From: Solanum dulcamara
Taxonomy: Eukaryota; Streptophyta; Magnoliopsida; Solanales; Solanaceae
Direction of reading: 5' to 3'
Assembly (NCBI RefSeq): GCF_947179165.1
Contig: NC_077238.1
Location: forward strand, 73,350,757-73,414,756
DNA: 64,000 nucleotides
The number at the start of each line of letters is the position of its first letter. Positions within the stretch are counted from its first letter, which is position 1. Below are positions 1 to 10,403 of this stretch, one piece after another. The notes below the pieces were generated by a model. It saw nothing but the letters and a program-made list of their open reading frames with translations. It was not told the origin of the DNA and ran no database searches. Made by a program: the position numbers and the translations under genes.

Positions 1-385
1 TCACTAATTTTACAATCCAATATACAAATAAACTACAACAAACTAAATGGCATAAACTAATTAACTAACTAACATCACAAATTACTATCCAATTTACAAT
101 CTAATTCAAAAGACTCAAATCTAACTTAAGCCCTACAATCAAAACTATAACTACATTCACTAATTTCACAATCCAATATACAAATGAACTACAACAAACT
201 AAATGTAATCAACTAATTAACTAACTAACATCACAAATTATTAAAAAATTTACAATCTAATTCAACAACCCAAATCTAACTTAAGCCCTAAAATCAAAAC
301 TATAACTACATTCACTAATTTTACAATCCAATATACAAATGAACTACAACAAACTAAATGTAATCAACTAATTAACTAACTAACA
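1..385. repeat. 155-bp tandem repeat, about 2.5 copies
   Basis: The same segment starts at 1, 157 and 312 (period 155-156 bp), with each copy opening on TCACTAATTT and continuing through ACAATCCAATATAC. The third copy fades out near 385. The repeat is AT-rich and non-coding. It lies on the inner side of the CACTA end described next, so it may be internal to that element, but this cannot be proved because the window starts inside the array. Confidence 0.85.
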
Positions 386-1064
386 AATGACAAATAAAAA
401 AAATTAAAATTTAGTTTTAGGTTTAAGCCCTAACCTCTTAAAAATGAATAATACTCCTAAAGCACCACAAGATGGCGGCGGAGTAGTGACTGACGACAGA
501 GACGGGGGTGGGGGGACGGCGGTGGGAGGCGGAGCGGCGGAATTGTAGAGAGAAGAGAGAGAGAAGAGAGAGTTTAGAAAGAGAGAGAGAGAACTGAAAA
601 AAATATATTCTGTGTTCCGTCTCTAAGTCCGTCGCTTTTTAAAAAATATTTGACTGCCATTTTGACCAAAAATGCGACGGACAAAGCGACAACGTCCGTC
701 ACTATTTTAAATATGTTGACCAAATATTTTGACCAATAGCGACGGACGTAGCGACCCTGTCCGTCGCTAAGTTAAAAAAAATATAAAAAAAATATTTGCG
801 ATGGACGGCGTCATAATATTTAATTTATAAATAATTATTTTTTAATAAAATATATAAAATATTTATATAAAAATAATATTTAATTTTAGCGGAAAAAACT
901 GCCAAAATAAGCAACGGACTAGGCGTCACTATCCATCGCTCTTATTAATTTTTTTTAAAAAATAAATAAAAACGACGGACAACGTCGTTTTATCCGTCGC
1001 ATTTTATTTGCGACGCTGTCCGTTGCTTTTTGTTCTGTAGCTTTTTGGACTATTTTTAGTAGTG
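1..1064 (-). mobile_element. CACTA (En/Spm-type) transposon, one end only
   Basis: Read on the minus strand, the element starts at 1064 with CACTACTAAAAATAG, a typical CACTA terminus. Over the next 450 bp it carries many direct and inverted copies of the subterminal motif GCGACGGAC / GTCCGTCGC (around 620, 672, 697, 738, 760, 790, 911, 971, 995 and 1010). Such clustered motifs are the transposase-binding region of this superfamily. A GC-rich patch at 468-540, preceded on the minus strand by CT-rich sequence (540-590), looks like a transcript leader reading inward. The other end and any transposase lie outside the window, so the inner boundary is unknown. A 3-bp duplication would be expected; the outer flank is ATA (1065-1067). 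Confidence 0.7.
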
Positions 1065-1751
1065 ATAGGTTTAGAAAAAATTATGACTATGCTTAACAAT
1101 AAAACACTCTGCAATGCCCCCGTATGGCAAGAACTTTTTGTTGCTATTGGTAGACTTCCATTTCCTTCTTTTATTAGTAAATGATGGATCATATTAAGAA
1201 AATTTGGATTTCAATCACATTGAGGTATGCTTTGTGTCTATATATTTCTAATTTTCCAAAGTGATCCCAGATTAATTTACTTGATTAAATTCTTATATGG
1301 ACCATCCAATTGGGCTAGGCTAAAATGTGTGCGGATCCCTACAGTACGAAACTAATACACGTAAAATATTCACGAAATTACTTGCTTGTGTAATTTTCTC
1401 CATGTGGCAACTTGTCGTAGGCGGAGCATATCTAGGGTATAACTTATGATTCATCCTAATCGAGTAATTTTAGCTCTATTTAGTATAGGTATATTAAAAG
1501 ATTCACATAAGTAATAACAAATAGTGCAATAGATTTCAAGTCATGTCAATAAAAATAGAATTTCAAATTCAAACTCATAATGTTCAAATTTTAAATAAGC
1601 CTCTATGAGCAGGTAAAACAACTTAAGACATGCATATATACGAGGCTTTAACGTGTTTTATCTAATTCTTTTTTGTCACAATTAATAATGTAATTAGAAA
1701 GATGAAATGAGGAATAAAAGATGATCGATGAGGGTTAATTAAGATTAGTAC
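1065..1751. other. Probable laccase intron 3 remnant, no exon found
   Basis: Between the CACTA end and laccase exon 3 there is 687 bp of AT-rich sequence. On the minus strand it follows a good splice donor, so it should be intron 3. I could not find the expected exon 4 (continuing after the residues REVPILL) here. The rest of the gene is either beyond the transposon, outside the window, or lost. Confidence 0.5.
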
Positions 1752-3357
1752 CTAAGAGGATAGGGACTTCTCTATAAGGTTTAGGGAAAGGGTAAGAGCT
1801 ACCACGTTTAGGGCGGATGATGAGGGCACCATGAATTGTGGCTCGTAGCCATCATACATGTGCGTGCCACCATAGGTTCCTTCCTGTCCCGTTAGGTTAA
1901 ACTTGTACGTGTAGCTTTTCCCGGGTCGGATTGCACACTGGGTCGCAAACTCAGGGCCATCCGCCCATCCACTCAATAGCTGAAAAACCCCGTGTCTGCA
2001 TTGCGTATTAACATAAATCTTAGCATTCCATTATTATATAATGCATATATTGTAATAAGTGTTAAAAGTAAAATACGTCGATCCATGCATATGTGACAAG
2101 ATGGTACCTTTTAAGTTTAGCTCCTTTTACGTTCTTTGCTTTAATCTTTAATGAGTATAAATTATTGATGTGACTGACATGATTTTAAATGACGTTTGTA
2201 AAATTTCAAAATTAAATCAAGATTAATTTGACTTTGAGAATATCACCGTGTATCAATGAATAAGATCAATAATTAGTACAACTTAATACAAATGTTCAAC
2301 TTGTCCTTGCTTATACATATATAATTATAACAAACTACTTCTCACGATTGAGACATTACGAGACCAACAAAAATAGCTGATGAAAATGAAATTTTGTAGG
2401 AAAAAAGAAAGAGAGATTTGATTGAAGATCCGTACGCCAGCAATGTATATAAGTTGTTATAATTATTTAAATATTGATAATATAAAACATATATACGCTA
2501 TAAGTGTATACAAGTTAAATCCTTTAATTAATTTCATGTGAAGAACATACAAATGAATAGTGAGATCGTATGGTAATTTATTGAAGACATGAACAATAAG
2601 GGTGTCGCCCTCTCGTACATGTAGAGTTGGACCAGGCAGACTTCCATTTACTGCAATTATAACTTGTCTACCGCATAACATGTTTATAGTATGGTTTTGT
2701 TACCTACACCAACCAAATGCATAAACTTATTATTCACAAAACATTTACAACAACAACAATAACATACTTTGTGTTACAATATAAATTAGAATCCCACAAT
2801 TAGAATCCTAAGATGATAGGATATATTCAGACCTTACATTTACCCTTGCGAAGGAGAGGTTGTTACCAGTGGACCCTAGCTCAAAATTGGGAAGTATTGA
2901 CAAAACATTTACCTTGGTTAAAATATTTTTTCAAAAAAAAAACTCTTTTATTTGATATGTTATATATAATCATAATAACGATATAGGAAAATTATTACCT
3001 ACTTAAACCAATTATAAAAAATAAAGAAAGAAATGATAACTTGATAATGATTGAACTAGTTGAGTTATGACCAGTTTCTAAGCTCATTTCAGCTCAAACA
3101 ACGGTTGGACGGTTAATAACTCATTTATTTATAAACACAGCCTTTTTTACACCTCTATGTAAATTCCATGTTTATTTTCTCGACACAATAAGAGTGAAAA
3201 AAGGAGAACCTAATTTACATATATAGGGAGAAAAAAAGAGAGGAGAATTATATACATGAAAAGAATGCTCAATAACTTCAGCAGAAAAGATTGATGAAGA
3301 AGCAAGAAGAGCAATGGCACATGCAAACAAGAAAACTTGTGGATGCGCCATTGCCAT
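1752..3357 (-). pseudogene. Laccase (multicopper oxidase) pseudogene, exons 1-3
   Basis: Laccases are secreted copper enzymes that oxidise monolignols and phenolics in the cell wall. Exon 1 (3357-3256, 34 codons) encodes a hydrophobic signal peptide followed by EVIEHSFH. Exon 2 (2703-2551) encodes QVIIAVNGSLPGPT, HVREGDTLIVHVFNK and the start of the first copper site. Exon 3 (1995-1752) encodes [23 protein letters not shown] and, after a frame change, WWHAH and HGALIIRP. All visible introns keep GT/AG ends. Lesions: exon 2 is 153 bp where plant laccases usually have 152, with an extra base near its start that brings a stop. Exon 3 is 244 bp where 245 is usual, with a lost base before WWHAH, and a TGA replaces the residue after HAHV. 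The first copper motif reads HLHG instead of HWHG. Exons 4 onward are missing from the window. I am confident in the family and in the gene being dead as read. Confidence 0.9.
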
Positions 3358-3433
3358 AAAGAGGAAAATTACAACTCAATTATGAGTTTAGACAGAGAGA
3401 ATATGATGAACAAGAATGAAGATAAGTGACCAT

Positions 3434-3445
3434 CTATATATAATT
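3434..3445 (-). promoter_or_regulatory. TATA box of the laccase remnant
   Basis: On the minus strand a TATATATA-type box lies about 80 bp upstream of the exon 1 ATG (3357). The spacing leaves a short leader, as is common for plant genes. No transcript evidence is available. Confidence 0.5.
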
Positions 3446-3557
3446 CTAATGGACTTGTAATATTATACTAAGAAAGCCATGATAATGCCGCAAGGTGGAA
3501 TTTTTTTTTTTTTTATTGACAATACCTTTATTCTCTCTCTTAGCTTGCCTTTTTTTT

Positions 3558-3558
<1 letters not shown>

Positions 3559-3611
<53 letters not shown>
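3559..3611. repeat. (AT)n microsatellite, about 25 units
   Basis: An uninterrupted AT dinucleotide run follows a T-rich tract. It is probably length-variable between individuals. Confidence 0.98.
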
Positions 3612-3616
<5 letters not shown>

Positions 3617-3639
3617 CCTCTTTGAAAATGGTGAATCCA

Positions 3640-3815
3640 AAGGCGGAGTCAGGATTTGAAACTTATGGGTTCGAGATTTTAATCTTTTTAAATTACTGGA
3701 TTCTAAATTAATAATTTGTATATATTCAATGAAATTCTTAATAAAAATAAAGCATTTAGACCAAAGTTAATGATTTTGGCTGAACCTGTAACCTTTATTC
3801 CAGTTTCGCCCTTTA
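3640..3815. repeat. Possible dispersed repeat of unclear class
   Basis: The block opens with AAGGCGGAGTCAGGATTTGA and closes with GCTGAACCTGTAAC and TTTCGCCC. I associate this pattern with a repeat common in Solanaceae intergenic DNA. I see no clear terminal repeats or target duplication, so the class is not assigned. The spacer 3816-4274 holds nothing I recognise. Confidence 0.35.
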
Positions 3816-4274
3816 TTTAATGTTCTATATATCAAATTATTGGCCAATTCACCCGCACGATTACGTGAAAGACTAGTTTAATATAAGGCAAATATGAGAA
3901 ATGTTCACAAAAATTGATCGGCAATATGTGGTGATGATTAGTTGGGCACGATCGGTTTGTTATAGAACGGTTTGAGTTGGCCATCAAATAAGTATAATGA
4001 ATAAGACATTAAGACCCATGGGAAATCTTATATTATGTGATATATTTTTTTATAAATGAATGACACATTTTAATATTTGAAAATAATTCAAGTTTAAACA
4101 TTGAATTTTTTCTGTAATATATAGACATATATATCCCAAACTGTCGGAGTAGATTGCCTCTGTTCCATCTCACCAATTAGAATCATGCACGGTTGGAGTC
4201 TCACTCAAATGAAGTTGGTTAGACCTAGAATTGTAGTATTTTATTTGATTACATTAATTATGTTCATTGAAATA

Positions 4275-4530
4275 TAGGCAAGGGAAGAGCAATCGGACCA
4301 GATGAGATTTCAATGGAATTTTGAAAATGTGTTGGTAGAGTAGGTTTGGAGTGACTTATTGGGGTGTTTAATAACATTTTGAAAATGTTCAAAGAATGGA
4401 TGTGGAGTACGATGATTCTGTTCTATAATAAGAACAAGGGTGACATCCAAAATTGCAACAATTATATAGGGATTAAGTTGTTAAGCCAAATTATGAAATA
4501 GAATAGTTGAGATGAGGGTGACGAGTACTC
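4275..4530 (+). pseudogene. LINE (L1-like) reverse transcriptase fragment
   Basis: Frame-broken translation gives the L1-type RT blocks KAIGPDEISMEF, a FNNILK and EWMWST segment, then NKNKGDIQNCNNYIGIKLLS. This matches the conserved order GPD, then EW, then NKGD and NYRGIKLLS in plant LINE RT finger and palm segments. Stops interrupt it, only about 80 residues are left, and the YxDD catalytic region is absent. Confidence 0.75.
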
Positions 4531-4559
4531 ATGCTTTTGCCACATCTTAAGCACTTTTT

Positions 4560-6600
4560 TGTTTTACTCCTCGTAGATTGTAAGTGACGATCTTCAACGA
4601 TTCAATATTTGCTCCATTGGCATTAGATTCAGCAGGCTCACTCTCTTCGACCCCACACCTATTTTTGTCACTTTTGTGATCATGCACAAATTTCTTAGAG
4701 TGTGTAGGGGGAGGGGGAGAGCATTTTGTACACATTAAATATAAGCTTCTCATCATATTCCCGCATCGCCTTTGTACTTTTTCTTACATCAATAATCGTT
4801 CAACCAGTGGTTAAAAATGGGTGCCTTAATATGACGGGTACCTTGTAATCTGCTTCAAAATTGAGAATAATAAAATTATTAGAAATCACAAACTTACCAA
4901 TTTTGATGAGCACATCTTAAATTACACCCTCTAGAGTAACACCTGATTGATCAGCCAACTGCAAATTGATAGTGGTAGGTTTTGGCTCCCCCAAATTGAG
5001 TGTCTTAAACACATAGATAGAGTCATCAGATTGATACTTGCTCCGAAAACATACAAAGTTTGTTTATTTATGGAGAGAATAAAGCTCTCAGGGTCCTTAA
5101 GCTTTTGGGGAATCTTGCTCAAGACCCGCAATTGCACTCCTTATCAATAAGTGTGGTTGTTCTTCTGCAGTCTTTGAGGAAATGAGGGGGGTCTTTCAAC
5201 AACAATTTCTTTATTCTCCATTTTCTCCTCTCATATAAATTTTGGTTCAAACTCTAGTGTAGGAGGTAGCATAGGAATGAGTCTCCACGGGAAGGGGGTA
5301 GAGGCTTACGCTCCTTCAAAATAACTATCTTTCTCCTTTTGGCCTCTGCTTTTGGCAATTCTTTCTACACTTTCCTCTTGTATTCTCTTTTAGGAAGAAT
5401 TTTGGCCAACTATCTTCTGTTCTTAAGTATAATTGTCATCACCTATTTTGAATTCTTTGTATTCCTTGGCAATGCATCCGACGGTCTAGCATATTGTGTG
5501 GTGGCTAGTTGTCCCATCTGATAAGAGCATTTTGATTTCCACCGTAAGAGAAATTTGAGTAGTTTCTTTAATCCTGATTATAACAGCTACCTTGAGATTT
5601 TTCTAACACATCTCACAAGATATAGGAATCAATTGCACTTTTTGAACCTATTGTAACTAGCTTGCAATCTGAGAGGTTACCAACTATTTAACTACAGTGA
5701 CAAGTTGACCAATGTTGGGCCGAAGGGCTGAAAGAAACATCATCTAACTTCAAAAACCCTAGGGTTTTTCGAGTGGAAACACTCGTCTTACTCATGATAA
5801 TATTTATAATTTGAGTACGTCAAATAAGTAGCGCCTCAATCTCTTCATAGCTATTTGACAAAAAAATTCCTTAAGCGGTAGCATCTAGAAGTGACTTGGA
5901 TTGTGGCCTCAACGCTACTATAAAAGTATGCCCGATAATCTGTAATGTTATTTATAATATGAAAAATAATCTGTTGAATTTTTTTTTGACAAAAATATCC
6001 CATGAGATTATGGATCCTGCAGGTTCATTCTTCAACCATTGCTTGGCTTCCCCAATCAACAAGAAGAACAATAATGAATTTTACATACTCATCTAAGACA
6101 TTCTGATAATGAAAGTTCTCGCTCAGATCGACAAACTCTGCTAAGTGCTTATGTGAGTTTTCATGAGGTTTATTCTAATACTGACACAAGTACTGTACAA
6201 GTCGCATTGTTTCTTATTTCAGCTCAAGTTTCTTGTGATGGCTGAGTTTACAATTCCTTTTGAAGTGTTCTTTAGGTTAGGCGTAGAAAAATTCAACATA
6301 AAAATGTATGGTGTTTTTGAATTCTCAACAAGCACAAGTTGACAATCTTTTATGTCAATTGGGTTGAGGTTCTTGTTGTGCTCTGCCATTTATTATCTTT
6401 TGTGTAAAAAGTCCTTGCGATTTATGGATCAAAAAAGGTCAAGAGATGGCTGACTCCTAGTATTGGGAATACACCAATGTATAACTTGTGATTCATCAAA
6501 AACAAGAAAGTAAGTTATACCTGAATAGTGTAATAGTAATCAAAACTAGTGTATCAATATTTCTCAAGTCTCTGGCTATGACACTAAAAATTTATTGTGT
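4560..6600 (-). pseudogene. Athila/Tat-like Ty3-gypsy gag-protease remnant
   Basis: Read on the minus strand from right to left. A decayed primer-binding site lies at about 6568-6588 (TTTAGTGTCATAGCCAGAGA, compared with the usual TGGCGCCGTTGCCGGGGA for this lineage). Gag starts near 6390 with AEHNKNLNPIDIKDCQL. A capsid piece at 5896-6096 contains GEAKQWL and SWDIF. A protease region at 4860-5140 has KIPQKLKDPESF, then FGASINLMTLS in place of the DLGASINLMPLS active-site block, then a segment resembling LRHPFLTTG and IDVRK near 4760-4860. The catalytic Asp is changed, and there are many stops and frame changes. RT and integrase are not seen, so this is a 5'-half fragment. The assignment to lineage rests on motif memory. 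Confidence 0.7.
5752..5769. repeat. Perfect 18-bp palindrome with telomere-like arms
   Basis: AAAAACCCT is followed directly by its reverse complement AGGGTTTTT. The centre resembles head-to-head plant telomere units (CCCTAAA type). It may be chance inside a decayed retroelement. Confidence 0.9.
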
Positions 6601-6735
6601 CCCAACGCACACGTAATTGCACATGTTCATAGAAGTAATATAAAATGTAAGTCAAGATATAGTACCCACAGAGACTTGTCAGATTGATTGTCCAATTTGA
6701 ATTATTATTTTAACTATTCTATTAGTAACATACAA

Positions 6736-6849
6736 ACAACTTCTGACAGAAATGCAAGGTAAGACTGCGTACAATAGACCCTTGTGGTCAGGCCCTTCCC
6801 TGGACACTGCGCATAGCGAGAGCCTTAGTGCACCGGACTGCCATTTTTT
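6736..6849 (-). mobile_element. TS-type SINE with 15-bp target duplication
   Basis: The minus strand reads GGCAGTCCGGTGCACTAAGG, then CTCTCGCTATGCGCAG, GGAAGGGCCTGACCACAAGG and GTCTATTGTACGCAGTCTTA, then TGCATTTCTG. This is the tRNA-derived head of the TS SINE of tobacco and relatives, and includes the Pol III promoter region. It ends in GTTGTTTG. The copy is 114 bp, shorter than the usual 200 bp or so, and lacks the downstream half. Exact 15-bp direct repeats, ATTAGTAACATACAA, flank it at 6721-6735 and 6850-6864, so it inserted by target-primed reverse transcription. Confidence 0.88.
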
Positions 6850-6864
6850 ATTAGTAACATACAA

Positions 6865-7568
6865 CTTTGGGAGTTATGTTTTACTCTACTAAGAATAACA
6901 GTAAATCTTATACCAAGCTGACGATTGCTTGATGTAATTCAGATAAGAGAAAAGTTCAGGGTCGTGACAACTTTACAATCTGGTTAAGTTATTCAATCAT
7001 ATGCTTAATTATCTTTCGAGTTACTACTTATAGGTTGATATCATTTATTGAGCATCATGTCGATAACTCTAAGACAACTCGACTATTCCTAACATCTATA
7101 TTCATGTGGTCATCGATCGATAATTGAAGTGTATGTATATCTCATCTGTAACAAATAAGTAAGGCTATTGGGTATATTCATATACAGTCAGCCAATCAAT
7201 CTCCTTTTCCTATAAGGTTCACGATCAAGTCTTAGTTTTTCTTATTACTCTCTCAAATACCCTCTTTCGATTCTAATTCATGGGACACATATAGGATTTA
7301 AAAGGTGGTCAAGCAATCAAATAAATGAAGCTCAAGAAAAAATAAATAACTCAATAGTGGAAAATTTTTATAAGCATACAATTATCAAACTACAACCTTC
7401 ATGTAATTAAATTTCATAATCCTAGAATAAGAAGTTTAGCCACTCATGCTTCGATTATAAAGTAAAAATTTCATGAATAACATATGTTCAATGAAAGAAA
7501 TGAAAATAACACAAAAAAACTAAAAAATATGTTCTTGTCCTAATTTTTGACATTCTACGCTTGATAAT
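6865..7568. other. Probable leader or LTR remains of the Athila-like element
   Basis: This AT-rich block has no coding potential. It lies upstream (minus sense) of the decayed primer-binding site at 6568-6588, where the 5' LTR would be expected. No matching second copy is visible, so it stays unassigned. Confidence 0.3.
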
Positions 7569-10403
7569 TGTCACGATCCAAATCCAAGTGTGATGACACT
7601 TGTCCTTTCCTCAGGACAAGTCAGCCTAAAATCTAACGAAAACATAAATAATGCTGAAGTGAGGAGATAAAAGGCATAAACATAAGAGGAAGACTTTCAA
7701 TCTAAAATAACCCCAAAAACCTGATTATCACATGTACAAATCTCTAGTAAAACAAAATTGAAAATAAGTACAAGTCTCGAAGCATTTTCTTCTCAAATAG
7801 AACAAAGCATAAGTAAAAAGGACAAGAGAGATCGTCGGTCGTCAACAACTACCTCTCAAGCCACCTCGAAGCCTCGGAGGATAGAATAGAACTTACATAT
7901 AGTCTGGGCTCAAAACCTACATAGGTGTAGAAGCAAGGAGTGAGTACCAAACAATACGGTACTCATCAAGTTAATTAACAAAACTAGAAAAATCTAAATG
8001 ACACTAGAATTCCTTACATACCAACTGAACCTCCTCAACTAAAAACCTGCACAGAAATCAGCCCAAACTACTCTACACAATTCATATAGACATAGGTCCA
8101 TAATAACTCAACAATATCACGAATAAGTCTTATCAGATCGAAAAAGATCAATCACAGAAACACAAGGGACATATTCACAACATCTTAATGACAGATAAGA
8201 TGCAATGCAATGAAATGTGATGTCACGTAGAATGATGCATATCTATCCTAATGATACACATCTGCTATATAACAAACCGAAACCCATAGGGGGAGCAAAA
8301 GGACTATGTATCCCCCATAGACGTGTGGCCCGATCCCATCTCTCTAATAGATAACCCCACCACAAACGTATGGACGGATCCCTATTTTCTCTTAATAGAT
8401 AATTCCACCACGAACTTGTGGCCCAATTCCTATTTCCTCTCATCCTCACATTCATCATCACAACATAAGCACAACCTTGGTATAAGCAAACATGTACAAA
8501 TACTCAGTGAGAGGCACACAATGAGAGGAATACAATGAGAAGAATACAATGAGAGGAATAGCACATTGACGGTCACAATATCAATAATATATCAACATCA
8601 ACAAGTACATCATTCACTTCATTATAAGTCATCAAGTCTCCATTTCACACTATCAATAGTATATCAGCATCAACAATTACATCATTCATATGATTATAAG
8701 TCATTAAGTCTCCATTTCATTACCCCTTTTATCACAATTAGGATTAATCGGTGAGCAAGTATATCCAGGTCAATTCCCATAATCAACAATGAGCAAATGA
8801 AAAATTCATTAATTTCATCATCACATTTAGGCCATCATAGCATTTCATCAAGTTCATGTCAAGTTCAAGTCAAGGAGTTCACATTTCCATTCAACATCAT
8901 AACACACATAGTACTTTTATTGCCCCAATATTTTATTAAGCACAAATCACATGTTTTTCATCCCAAACCTTTTTCCATTTTACCCCAACACATATACGAA
9001 GGCAAGTTCAAATAATCTACATAATTTATGAGGTTTGAGAAATTCACAAGCCTTAATCAATATTCGATCAATCACGAACTTGAGCCTTCCCTTTTTGAAT
9101 CGAATATGAAACGCCACAATCTATACAAATAGTGAAATTAAAATACAAAGATAACAATACCAAAATCATAAAATTTAGGAAAAGGGTCAAAATGGCTTAA
9201 AAATCTGATTCCAAAAATGGGGTTTAAATCCGAAAACTTTTGGCTGAAAATGATCACCAAAGCATTAGGAACTCATTAACGAAAACCATTTCAAAAATGG
9301 AGTTCAAAACAGTCCACAATCACCTTTTTAAGAAATTTGAAGTTCTTGAAGAAATTCCCTAAAAATTGAGATTCAAAATCTTTAATTCAAAGTCAAAATC
9401 ATGACATAATGGATAGGTGATGTAGATTTTAGGTTAAGAACACTTACCCAATCAAAGAGCCTCAAAACATCACCTCACAAATCACCTAATGGAGTTCCTA
9501 AAGTCCAAAAATAGAGAACTGGGGTAGAACTCTGGCCAAAACCCTCTCAGGTCTCGCTTTCACTAACCATAGGTCATTTTCGCGGGCATCACAATAGCGA
9601 CTTAGTGTCGCTTAAGCGAACTCTGATGAAATTTAGCCATCGTGAAAGCGATGGGTCCTTTGCAAATGCGACCATCACTACAGCCATGGGACATAACAAA
9701 TGATAATCGCGAAAGCGATTCACCCCCTTGTGATCGCGAGGTCTGAGAGACATTGGAAACACAATAATTTTCCAACTTTCAAAATCAGTTCAGATGGGCC
9801 CTCAAGATTCGATTTGAATCCCGCACACACAAATCATATATGTAACTCTACTAAATTTGACATTATGGACTCAATGGAATGGTGAGAATTCAAATTTGAG
9901 GTCTCCTTGACCCAAAATCTAAGAAATTGCAACCAAACTAACTCTATGCCTCAAAAGACCAAAGCGTCTTCGGAGCATCCAAAAACTACACAGGAACTCT
10001 TCCTAGGACCAAAATCATGTTCCAATCCGAGTTTCTAAATTTCGAATGTTGACCAAAGTCAACTCTAAACTTAAAAACTCAATAATTTCTAACTTAGGAC
10101 CTCAAATCCACGATATAACCCCGAAACTGATTTTGTCAACTCTCCTAGACCAAATTCCACATTCCAGAGCTGATGAAATCGACGAAATTTTATTCGGAGA
10201 CTTAGAAATCCAAATGACACCGAATACAACTATTTCACAACTTAAGCTTCTAAAATTTAAATCTTTCCAAAAATCTTATCTTTTCATAGAATTTCACAAA
10301 ACCGATATTGAATACTAATCAAACATGACTCCGAGCAACTATCGGAAAGAGTAAAACAGTTATTTTATAAAAATTACTAAAAATGACCTTCAGGGTTATT
10401 ACA
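7569..10403 (-). repeat. Left (3') LTR of element A, 2835 bp
   Basis: It starts TGTCACGATCC and ends GGTTATTACA, and aligns along its length with the right LTR. It contains three ~57-bp tandem units at about 8307-8440 (each with a CTAATAGATAA-type core), two 72-bp units from 8573, and a GC-rich block of CGAA/GCGA motifs at 9545-9750. The short open frames here are repeat artefacts. The region just inside (10404 on) reads, in minus sense, AAGTGGTGGATGA, a weak polypurine tract. Confidence 0.85.
8573..8730. repeat. 72-bp tandem repeat in LTR A, two copies
   Basis: Units start at 8573 and 8645 (TCACAATATCAATA and TCACACTATCAATA), and each ends in a CATCAAGTCTCCATTTCA-like run. The same unit occurs three times in the right LTR (from 17350, 17422 and 17482) and once in the lone LTR at 31320. 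Confidence 0.85.

Noticed and set aside
1..385. CRISPR-like array
   Set aside because: The repeats are directly adjacent 155-bp units without unique spacers, in plant nuclear DNA.
1004..1192. Laccase exon 4 in the minus frame containing LPIATKSS
   Set aside because: None of the expected exon 4 residues (GEWW, DAYTING) occur, and the frame crosses the CACTA tip.
8243..8538. Overlapping open frames on both strands
   Set aside because: They come from three tandem units in LTR A; both strands are open only because of the repeat.
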